DNA of 20,022 nt, from the NCBI GenBank assembly GCA_041609995.1, contig JBFIPU010000043.1, forward strand, positions 1 through 20,022, written 5' to 3'. The notes beneath the pieces are model-generated. The model was not told where the DNA came from. It searched no databases and was given only the letters and a program-made list of their open reading frames with translations. Made by a program: the position numbers and the translations under genes. Below are positions 15,374 through 20,022 of the stretch, piece by piece; the first letter of the stretch is position 1; each line of letters opens with the position of its first letter. The DNA comes from JABDOU01 sp041609995 (GTDB lineage Bacteria; Actinomycetota; Acidimicrobiia; Spongiisociales; SHLN01).

Positions 15374-15570
15374 GATGATCCCCCGGAGATGACGGGCCGC
15401 AATTCGATCACGTCGGTGGCCTCGAGGTGCTCCGAGGCGAGCAGCAGCTCGCCGTCCCGTATCACGAGAACCGTTTCGGGGAGAATCTCGAGCTGCCGAA
15501 GCACTGTTGCCACCGAGGCCGGCCCCTCGATCTCCACCTCCCGCGTGGGGTGGCGAAGGATCACTTTCAT
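15370..15570 (-). CDS. ttuB: Ubiquitin-like sulfur carrier TtuB (MoaD/ThiS family)
   Basis: 66 aa with a beta-grasp pattern: MKVILRHPTREVEIEG, a helix (VATVLRQLEILPETV), then VIRDGELLLASEHLEATDVIELRPVISGG. Its Gly-Gly would be thiocarboxylated by an E1-like enzyme (TtuC, not in the window) and deliver sulfur to TtuA. Two Ser residues follow the Gly-Gly, so the precursor seems to need trimming. The start ATG shares a base with the stop of an upstream 31-codon frame (TGATG), and the stop overlaps ttuA. Pairing with ttuA makes TtuB much more likely than a ThiS or MoaD role. Confidence 0.9.
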   Translation of the reverse strand: MKVILRHPTREVEIEGPASVATVLRQLEILPETVLVIRDGELLLASEHLEATDVIELRPVISGGSS

Positions 15571-15665
15571 CAGCTCGACAGGACTCCCGCCAGCACCGTG
15601 AGAACCATCCCGACCACGACGATCAACGCGACGACTTGCACGAATTTTTGCCGGTTTTTAAACAC
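15570..15665 (-). CDS. 31-aa single-span membrane peptide coupled to ttuB
   Basis: From a GTG at 15665 the minus strand encodes a 31-aa peptide: a basic start (VFKNRQKFVQ), one hydrophobic segment VVALIVVVGMVLTVLAGVL (11-29), and a short SS end. The TGA stop overlaps the ttuB ATG by one base (TGATG), an arrangement used for translational coupling. The frame has no other good start upstream. A TAnnnT box ends 8 nt before the GTG. The layout (short basic head, one membrane helix, about 31 residues) resembles the Prli42-type stressosome peptide of Firmicutes in size and form only; that is not evidence of homology. The charge pattern and coupling favour a real gene. Function is unknown. Confidence 0.6.
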   Translation of the reverse strand: MFKNRQKFVQVVALIVVVGMVLTVLAGVLSS

Positions 15666-15673
15666 GAGGCAAA

Positions 15674-15683
15674 AGCCTAACCT
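15674..15683. promoter_or_regulatory. Shared divergent -10 element AGCCTAACCT
   Basis: The plus strand reads TAACCT at 15678-15683, ending 7 nt before the GTG at 15691. The minus strand reads TAGGCT at 15679-15674, ending 8 nt before the GTG at 15665. Both fit TAnnnT and share the central TA, giving A-N3-TA-N3-T. The plus-strand gene shows no Shine-Dalgarno, which fits leaderless transcription. Confidence 0.5.
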
Positions 15684-15690
15684 GCAATTC

Positions 15691-15990
15691 GTGAACTTCT
15701 ACCAGTACGCCATCAGCCGGCTGTTTCGCTCGGCCCGAACCAAACAGTCGGGGTGGTCGATCGGCTTCTGGGCTGCGCTGACCGCCATCGGATACCTCCG
15801 GCGCCGCACTGCGCCCACCCGGGGACGACTCATTCGCAAGAACCTCAAGCCGGGGGCCAGTTACATCGTTCGGGTTCCGCCGGGGACCGAACCGGTGGTC
15901 TCGGACCTGTCGTCCATCACCGGCGACCTCATCAAAGACACGCCGATCTCCCGCCGGCAGCTCAAGAAGCTGGAGCGAGAACGTCGCTGA
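15691..15990 (+). CDS. Conserved-looking hypothetical protein, 99 aa
   Basis: From the GTG at 15691 the product is basic, with a weakly hydrophobic stretch (GWSIGFWAALTAIGYL, about 21-36). A middle part PGASYIVRVPPGTEP could form beta strands, and a charged C-terminal helix ends QLKKLERERR. I do not recognise the family. The frame is open back to 15427, but that part is antisense to ttuB, so the GTG preceded by a TAnnnT box 7 nt away is preferred. There is no visible Shine-Dalgarno. It is divergent from the ttuB group and runs tail-to-tail into a small membrane-protein gene 21 bp away. The N-terminus may be membrane-associated. Confidence 0.65.
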   Translation: MNFYQYAISRLFRSARTKQSGWSIGFWAALTAIGYLRRRTAPTRGRLIRKNLKPGASYIVRVPPGTEPVVSDLSSITGDLIKDTPISRRQLKKLERERR

Positions 15991-16011
15991 CGCCGGTGCC
16001 GGAACCGGGGT

Positions 16012-16209
16012 TCAGCGAATGCGGTAGATCTCGAGTTGCTGGCCGGCCAGCTTGCTCCCCTTGCGCCGCCCGACCAGGAATACGATCGCCAGGGCCACCA
16101 CGATGACGAGAGCGGCGATGGCCCCTTTGCTCTTGATCGACTCGGTTGTGTCTTCGACCGCCTTCTGCAGTTCGCCGAACTTTCGCCTCAGATCATCAGG
16201 TTCGATCAC
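16012..16209 (-). CDS. Small single-span membrane protein, 65 aa
   Basis: Starts at a GTG at 16209 with AGGAAGGA 6 nt upstream. Residues 1-28 form a charged amphipathic helix (DDLRRKFGELQKAVEDTTES), residues 29-46 a membrane span (GAIAALVIVVALAIVFLV), and the tail is basic (GRRKGSKLAG). No named family is recognised. It lies 26 bp after the holin-family gene on the same strand and is probably co-transcribed. The cytoplasmic helix could pair with that neighbour at the membrane, but this is only a guess. Confidence 0.75.
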   Translation of the reverse strand: MIEPDDLRRKFGELQKAVEDTTESIKSKGAIAALVIVVALAIVFLVGRRKGSKLAGQQLEIYRIR

Positions 16210-16235
16210 GACCGGTCCTTCCTATCGGTTCTTCA

Positions 16236-16553
16236 TCACAGGTCGCCGGAGGAGTCGGACGATTGCGCTGCCAGCCAGCCCACCAACCCGCCCAGGCCAA
16301 GGAGAATCACGCCGCTCAGCAGGTACCCGACTCCCTGCCAGATGGTCGTGTCCGGCAGCAGGCCGATGATGATCCGCATGCCCGCCACCCCCAGGAACAG
16401 CGCCGCCAATCCGAAGACCAGGGCTGCCCCCAACCCGTAGGCGGCGACCCGCCCGAGGCTCTTGGCCGGCTCGAGCGTTTCCTGCCGGAGATACTCCTTC
16501 GACATGTCAAAGGCTTCTCTGGCGAGTTCGGGAATCTCCTGGGCTGGTGCCAT
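16236..16553 (-). CDS. Phage-holin-family (Holin-X/YqjE-like) membrane protein
   Basis: 105 aa with a charged N-terminal helix (residues 1-35), then two membrane spans: AAYGLGAALVFGLAALFLGVA (37-57) and GVGYLLSGVILLGLGGLVGWL (about 74-94). This is the layout of the actinobacterial Holin-X / YqjE family (Pfam PF07332), usually found as small chromosomal membrane proteins of unknown role; despite the name it is not evidence for a prophage. The ATG at 16553 lacks a Shine-Dalgarno but has TAGATT ending 6 nt upstream, a leaderless pattern. It is divergent from the EamA transporter gene with 56 bp between the starts. Confidence 0.75.
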   Translation of the reverse strand: MAPAQEIPELAREAFDMSKEYLRQETLEPAKSLGRVAAYGLGAALVFGLAALFLGVAGMRIIIGLLPDTTIWQGVGYLLSGVILLGLGGLVGWLAAQSSDSSGDL

Positions 16554-16559
16554 GAGGCA

Positions 16560-16565
16560 AATCTA
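16560..16565 (-). promoter_or_regulatory. Candidate leaderless -10 box of the holin-family gene
   Basis: TAGATT on the minus strand fits TAnnnT and ends 6 nt before the ATG at 16553. No Shine-Dalgarno is visible. No strong -35 was found at 17-18 bp. Confidence 0.45.
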
Positions 16566-16597
16566 GTTCCCGCCGCTTCGCCCTGTGGCCGCGCCTA

Positions 16598-16603
16598 TAG
16601 GCT
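16598..16603 (+). promoter_or_regulatory. Candidate leaderless -10 box of the EamA transporter gene
   Basis: TAGGCT on the plus strand fits TAnnnT and ends 6 nt before the ATG at 16610. An overlapping TATAGG (16596-16601) is an alternative. No Shine-Dalgarno is visible. It lies 32 bp from the divergent minus-strand box at 16560-16565. Confidence 0.45.
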
Positions 16604-16609
16604 CGATCC

Positions 16610-17542
16610 ATGGCGCGCCTGGTCAGCACATCCCGGGGATCAAACCAACAGGCGTTTGCGGCACGAGACTGGGCGCTCCTCGCCGGCCCAGCGGTGATCT
16701 GGGGGGCATCTTTCTATTTCATCGCCGTGGCGCTCCAGTCCTTTCCGCCCGAAATCGTCACCCTGGGGAGGATCGCCTTCGGCTTCTTCGCTCTCAGCGC
16801 GGTCCGGGCCGTGCGCGTGCCGATAGATCCCGAGGACCGCCGGCGCTTCCTGCTATTGGGTGTCGTCTGGATGGCCTTCCCGTTCGCGATGTTCTCGTAC
16901 AGCGAGCTGTGGATCGACAGTGCCGTGGCCGGCATGTTGAATGCCGGCACGCCCATCTTCGCCATGTTGGTGGGAGCGTTGTTGCTGCGATCGATGCCGC
17001 GCTGGGTGCAGGTGGCCGGCGTGATCCTCGGCACGATCGGGATCGCGTTGATCTCTTGGCCGTCGATCGGTGAGGGCACGACCTCAGCGCTGGGCGTCGG
17101 GATGGTCATCGCCGCCAACCTGAGCTACGGCGTCGCACTCAATGTGGCGGTTCCGATGCAGCAGAAATACGGAGGCTTGGCGACGATCTGGCGAACCCAA
17201 CTGGTGGCCCTGGCAATCTGGCTCGTGCCGGGGCTGGCGTCGTTGCCGCGAGTGGACTTCGCATGGGGTCCGATGGCGGCCTTGACCGCGCTCGGGGTCC
17301 TCGGGACCGGGGTTGCGTTCGTTCTCGCCGCCACGTTGGCGGGTCGCGTCGGAGGCCCGCGGGCTTCGATTCTCACCTACTTCATGCCGATCGTGTCGAT
17401 CGCGCTGGGCGTGGCGTTTCTGGACGAGGTCGTCACGCCGTGGGAACTGGTGGGGGCGGCGGTGCTGCTGGCCGGGGCGTTCGCCACCAGCCGCCGGGAA
17501 GGGTTCTCGCGAACGCGGGATCCGGTGTCAGTCGTGGACTAG
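16610..17542 (+). CDS. EamA/DMT-superfamily transporter
   Basis: 310 aa, almost wholly hydrophobic, with about ten membrane spans arranged as two EamA repeats. The first begins at GPAVIWGASFYFIAVAL and the second near GVGMVIAANLSYGVALNV. The conserved closing segment ILTYFMPIVSIALGVAFLDEV and the final VGAAVLLAGAFATSR are typical of RhaT/EamA drug-metabolite transporters. These carry small metabolites or amino-acid-like compounds across the cytoplasmic membrane, but the substrate cannot be inferred. Its end overlaps the convergent SDR gene by 15 bp. It starts without a Shine-Dalgarno, behind a TAnnnT box. Confidence 0.9.
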   Translation: MARLVSTSRGSNQQAFAARDWALLAGPAVIWGASFYFIAVALQSFPPEIVTLGRIAFGFFALSAVRAVRVPIDPEDRRRFLLLGVVWMAFPFAMFSYSELWIDSAVAGMLNAGTPIFAMLVGALLLRSMPRWVQVAGVILGTIGIALISWPSIGEGTTSALGVGMVIAANLSYGVALNVAVPMQQKYGGLATIWRTQLVALAIWLVPGLASLPRVDFAWGPMAALTALGVLGTGVAFVLAATLAGRVGGPRASILTYFMPIVSIALGVAFLDEVVTPWELVGAAVLLAGAFATSRREGFSRTRDPVSVVD

Positions 17543-18415
17543 GGAGGCGAGCGCGTTGGCAATGTGCTCGTGGTCGAACTCATAACCGGACTCGACGAGC
17601 TTGGCCGCCGAGCAACGTTGGCTGGCCATGATCATGAGATCGACCACCTCCGAGCCCTGCCACACCGACAGCGCCGCCGGTGGAAGCGGCAGTATGGTCG
17701 GCCTCCTCAGCGCCTTCCCGAGTGCTTTGGTGAACTCCTTGTTCGTCACGGGGTTGGGGGCCACCAGGTTGATGGGGCCCTCTACGTCGGCCTCCAGCAG
17801 GTGGCAGATGGCGCCTACCTCGTCGCCGAGCGTGATCCACGACCACCAGGTCTTGCCGCTGCCGAGTGGGCCGCCGAGACCGAGCTTGAAAGGAAGCAGC
17901 AGTCGTTCGAGTAAGCCGCCTTCGGGGGACATGACCAGGCCGGTCCGGAGCATGGCGACCCGTTTGCCGGCTTCGACCGCCGGTCCGGTGGCGGCTTCCC
18001 ACTCGACACACAGTTGAGCAAGGAAATCGTCTCCCGGGGGCGAGGACTCCGTGAGGATCTCATCGCTGTGTGCGGCGCCGTAGTAGCCGATCGCCGAGCC
18101 TGACAACAGGATCTTGGTATCCGGCGATTTGGCGACGGCTTCGGCCACCAGCCGGGTGCCGACCGTCCGGCTCTCCACCAGCTCACGCTTGTACTCATCG
18201 GTCCAGCGTTCATCTCCGAGGCCGGCGCCGGCGAGGTGCACGACCGCATCGATGCCCTCGAGGGAATCGATCATGCCCTCTTCTGGTTGCCAATAGAGCT
18301 CGCCCAAACCCGGCGGGCGCCGTACGACTGGAACTGCCTCGCCGTAGAGGCGGCGTAGAACCTCGACGAGGGCCGATCCGATCAGTCCGCTGGCACCGGT
18401 CACTGCAACTCGCAT
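17528..18415 (-). CDS. TIGR01777-type epimerase/SDR family protein
   Basis: 295 aa from the ATG at 18415. It begins MRVAVTGASGLIGSALVEVL, the NAD(P)-binding Rossmann motif. Further conserved parts are VVHLAGAGLGDERWTDEYKR, SRTVGTRLVAEA, LLSGSAIGYYGAA, LRTGLVMSPEGG, and a C-terminal DUF1731-like region (LALGKALRRPT type, ending SGYEFDHEHIANAL). The family is related to SulA/YfcH epimerases, and the substrate is unknown. The frame stays open to 18694, but that extension is antisense to the CoA-binding gene and lacks family features. TAAGAT ends 7 nt before the ATG and no Shine-Dalgarno is seen. It is convergent with the EamA gene and divergent from the CoA-binding gene. Confidence 0.9.
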   Translation of the reverse strand: MRVAVTGASGLIGSALVEVLRRLYGEAVPVVRRPPGLGELYWQPEEGMIDSLEGIDAVVHLAGAGLGDERWTDEYKRELVESRTVGTRLVAEAVAKSPDTKILLSGSAIGYYGAAHSDEILTESSPPGDDFLAQLCVEWEAATGPAVEAGKRVAMLRTGLVMSPEGGLLERLLLPFKLGLGGPLGSGKTWWSWITLGDEVGAICHLLEADVEGPINLVAPNPVTNKEFTKALGKALRRPTILPLPPAALSVWQGSEVVDLMIMASQRCSAAKLVESGYEFDHEHIANALASLVHD

Positions 18416-18422
18416 GGCGGCA

Positions 18423-18432
18423 ATCTTAGGAT
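18423..18432. promoter_or_regulatory. Shared divergent -10 element ATCTTAGGAT
   Basis: The minus strand reads TAAGAT (18428-18423), ending 7 nt before the SDR-gene ATG. The plus strand reads TAGGAT (18427-18432), which would start a leader of about 16 nt before the GTG at 18455. The two boxes share the central TA, giving A-N3-TA-N3-T, the same geometry as at 15674-15683. Confidence 0.5.
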
Positions 18433-18454
18433 CCACCCCGACGATGGGAGGCGC

Positions 18455-18865
18455 GTGAACGACACGAGAAAAGTATTGAGCGACTACCGCAGGATCGCTG
18501 TCGTCGGCCTCTCCCCCAACCCGTGGCGGGACGCCCTGGGGGTGGCGAAGTTCCTCGTCGCGATGGGATACGACGTGGTGGGGGTCAATCCCAATTACAA
18601 CGAGATTCCGGGATTCGAGGTATATCCGACCCTGGCCGACCTGCCTGAGCCGCCTGAAATCGTCGACATCTTCCGGCGTGTCCCCGGCCCCCACGTCGAC
18701 GAGGCGATCGCGGTCGGCGCCAAGGCGGTGTGGATGCAGTTCGGCGTCATCGACGAGGAGGCCGCCCGCCGGGCAGAGGCAGCCGGCCTCGATGTCGTCA
18801 TGGATCGCTGCCCCAGAGTCGAATATCCCCGGTACTTCGGGCGGGAACCGCAGCCGGCCCGCTAA
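18455..18865 (+). CDS. CoA-binding domain protein (CoA_binding_2, YccU-like)
   Basis: 136 aa from a GTG at 18455, with GGGAGG only 3 nt upstream. It is a single Rossmann-type CoA-binding domain: RIAVVGLSPNPWRDALGVAKFL, then GYDVVGVNPNY, PTLADLPEPPEIVDIFR, AKAVWMQFGVIDEEAARRAE and VMDRCPRVEYPRYFG. These are all typical of the YccU/YneT family and of the N-terminal part of acyl-CoA synthetases. The free-standing protein probably binds CoA or acyl-CoA; its cellular role is not established. Its TAA stop overlaps the convergent MFS transporter stop by 4 bp. Confidence 0.92.
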   Translation: MNDTRKVLSDYRRIAVVGLSPNPWRDALGVAKFLVAMGYDVVGVNPNYNEIPGFEVYPTLADLPEPPEIVDIFRRVPGPHVDEAIAVGAKAVWMQFGVIDEEAARRAEAAGLDVVMDRCPRVEYPRYFGREPQPAR

Positions 18866-20022
18866 TCCCTGGTCCGTTCATCTGGCAACCACAGAGCCAG
18901 AACACCGATGACAACCGGTATCGTTGCCAGCAGCAACCCGGCCGGTCCGTAGCCCCCGGTGGCATCCCGGAACAGCGACAGCGTGATGGGCCCGGCGGCC
19001 GATGCCGCCACGCCGGCGAACGTTGCGACCCCGCGGATGGCGCCGATGTGGGCAACCCCGAACCAGCGGGGCAGCAACGTCTGGTCCACCGACCGCATGG
19101 CGCCGCCGGTGGCCCCCATGGTCAAGACGTAGACGAGCGCTGTGATCCCCGGGGCCACCCGGCCGGCCAAAATCAAGGACAGCGCCATCAATACCATCGT
19201 GGCCGGCACCATCACCCTTCCGGGCAACCGATCGGTGAAGAAGCCGAAACCGATTCCCGCCAGCGAGGCGGCCAACACCTGTGGCAGAAAAGTGGCGGCG
19301 GCCTCGGTCTCGCTGAGCCCGGCCTCGGTCAGGACGTCGATCTGCTGGAAGTTCAAGCCGGTGATGAGCATGGCGACGGCCATGGTGCCCGCCGTCAAAA
19401 TCCAAAATCGCGGTGTGCGCAGTGCTTGTGCCCGGGTCGCCGCTCGTGCCGGCTTCGCCGTTTGAGAATCCGATCGGGGGACGGCCTCGCCATCCGGCCG
19501 CTGCCCCACGTCGGCCGGCTTGTCGATCAGCCCGAACAGAGCGATCGGGATCACGGTGAACCAGATGACGAGCCCGGCAATCACCCACGTCGACCGCCAC
19601 CCCACGGACGTGATTCCCAGGTTGAGGAGCAACGGGGCCAGGCCCATCACGGCGCTGACGCCGGTGGACAGGACGCCGATGGCGAGGCCGCGCCGTTGCT
19701 CGAACCAGTGGGTGACGGCTACCCCGCTGGCCAGCGACAACGACCCCTGGCCGAGGAAGCGAATGAAGACGAATCCGACGGTGAGCGTCACCACACCTGC
19801 CACGAAGGACATGAAGAAGAGCGCGATTCCGAACAGGGCGCCGATGAGCATGGTCGCCCGGCGGACCCCCTGGCCGTCGATCATCCGTCCCATCAACGGC
19901 AGCCCCAGCGAGGCCGTCAGCGTGCCGATCAGGTATGCGGTGGAAACGGCGCTCCGGCTGAGGTCGAGGTCTTCGATGAAGCGGTTGACGAACACCGACA
20001 CACCGATGGTCTGGCCCGGCCC
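18862..20022 (-). CDS. MFS transporter (5' end outside window)
   Basis: At least 386 residues are visible and the frame is open at the right edge, so the N-terminus is missing. A GTG at 20001 is not a likely start, since the preceding residues (GPGQTIG) continue the first conserved span of monocarboxylate-type MFS proteins. About eleven or twelve membrane spans are seen. The cytoplasmic signature between the second and third spans is LPLMGRMIDGQGVRRAT. A hydrophilic central loop (IDKPADVGQRPDGEAVPRSD) separates the halves. The family exports or imports small organic acids or drugs; the substrate is unknown. The stop is convergent with the CoA-binding gene and overlaps it by 4 bp (CTAA). Confidence 0.9.
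   Translation of the reverse strand, partial: GPGQTIGVSVFVNRFIEDLDLSRSAVSTAYLIGTLTASLGLPLMGRMIDGQGVRRATMLIGALFGIALFFMSFVAGVVTLTVGFVFIRFLGQGSLSLASGVAVTHWFEQRRGLAIGVLSTGVSAVMGLAPLLLNLGITSVGWRSTWVIAGLVIWFTVIPIALFGLIDKPADVGQRPDGEAVPRSDSQTAKPARAATRAQALRTPRFWILTAGTMAVAMLITGLNFQQIDVLTEAGLSETEAAATFLPQVLAASLAGIGFGFFTDRLPGRVMVPATMVLMALSLILAGRVAPGITALVYVLTMGATGGAMRSVDQTLLPRWFGVAHIGAIRGVATFAGVAASAAGPITLSLFRDATGGYGPAGLLLATIPVVIGVLALWLPDERTRD

Noticed and set aside
15427..15690. Upstream extension of the 99-aa protein to 15427
   Set aside because: It would be antisense to ttuB and the 31-aa peptide and is low in family-like features; the GTG at 15691 has a promoter box just upstream.
16236..16553. Holin-family protein as a sign of a prophage
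   Set aside because: The family is widespread as small chromosomal membrane proteins in actinobacteria, and no endolysin, integrase or capsid gene is nearby.
18416..18694. Longer start for the SDR gene at 18694
   Set aside because: It runs antisense through the CoA-binding gene; the Rossmann motif begins at the ATG at 18415.
1..20022. tRNA/rRNA genes, CRISPR arrays, insertion sequences, PafBC RecA-NDp target sites
   Set aside because: Gaps are short (longest 234 bp); none shows a tRNA T-loop pattern, repeat-spacer array, transposase or paired terminal repeats. No TTGTCRGTG-like box with a TAnnnT was seen in intergenic DNA.

Overview
The window is high-GC, densely coded DNA and almost certainly actinobacterial. 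It carries a complete Pup-proteasome locus: the proteasomal ATPase ARC/Mpa, Dop, Pup, PrcB, PrcA and PafA, followed by pafB-pafC, a Tat gene pair and helY in the order known from Mycobacterium tuberculosis. The Tat gene is TatB-like, many starts are GTG, and a TtuA/TtuB pair is present. A deep-branching lineage such as Acidimicrobiia would fit better than a mycobacterium or streptomycete, but that placement is inference.

Layout, all on the minus strand and read from right to left for 15665 to 1. First comes a tRNA T-loop modification set: a 31-aa membrane peptide, ttuB, ttuA and trmI. A ferredoxin gene follows. Then comes arc/mpa - dop - pup - prcB - prcA - pafA, then pafB - pafC, a small zinc-ribbon gene, tatB - tatC - helY, and a lipid kinase cut off by the left edge. 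Many joints use 4-nt ATGA/GTGA stop-start overlaps (pup/prcB, prcB/prcA, pafB/pafC, tatB/tatC, tatC/helY, helY/kinase, ttuB/ttuA), which suggests translational coupling and long polycistronic transcripts.

The right quarter (15691-20022) is ordinary housekeeping or accessory DNA on both strands: a 99-aa unknown protein, two small membrane proteins, an EamA-type transporter, a TIGR01777-type SDR protein, a CoA-binding protein and an MFS transporter that runs off the right edge.

How the genes work together: Pup is attached to proteins by PafA and removed by Dop. ARC/Mpa unfolds pupylated proteins into the PrcA/PrcB 20S core. PafB/PafC are the WYL-type DNA-damage regulators normally linked to pafA. 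TrmI (m1A58) and TtuA/TtuB (2-thiolation of T54) act on the two bases that pair in the tRNA T-loop.

Most interesting observations. (1) Several starts that lack a Shine-Dalgarno sequence have a TAnnnT box ending 6-8 nt upstream, a leaderless-promoter signature, and two divergent gene pairs share one 10-bp AnnnTAnnnT element. (2) An unlisted 31-aa membrane peptide is coupled to ttuB. (3) TtuB carries two residues after its Gly-Gly. (4) A perfect hairpin abuts the tatB start codon. (5) The ferredoxin has an Asp at a usual cluster-Cys position. I found no wholly new multi-gene system; the novelty is in small genes, processing sites and promoter architecture.
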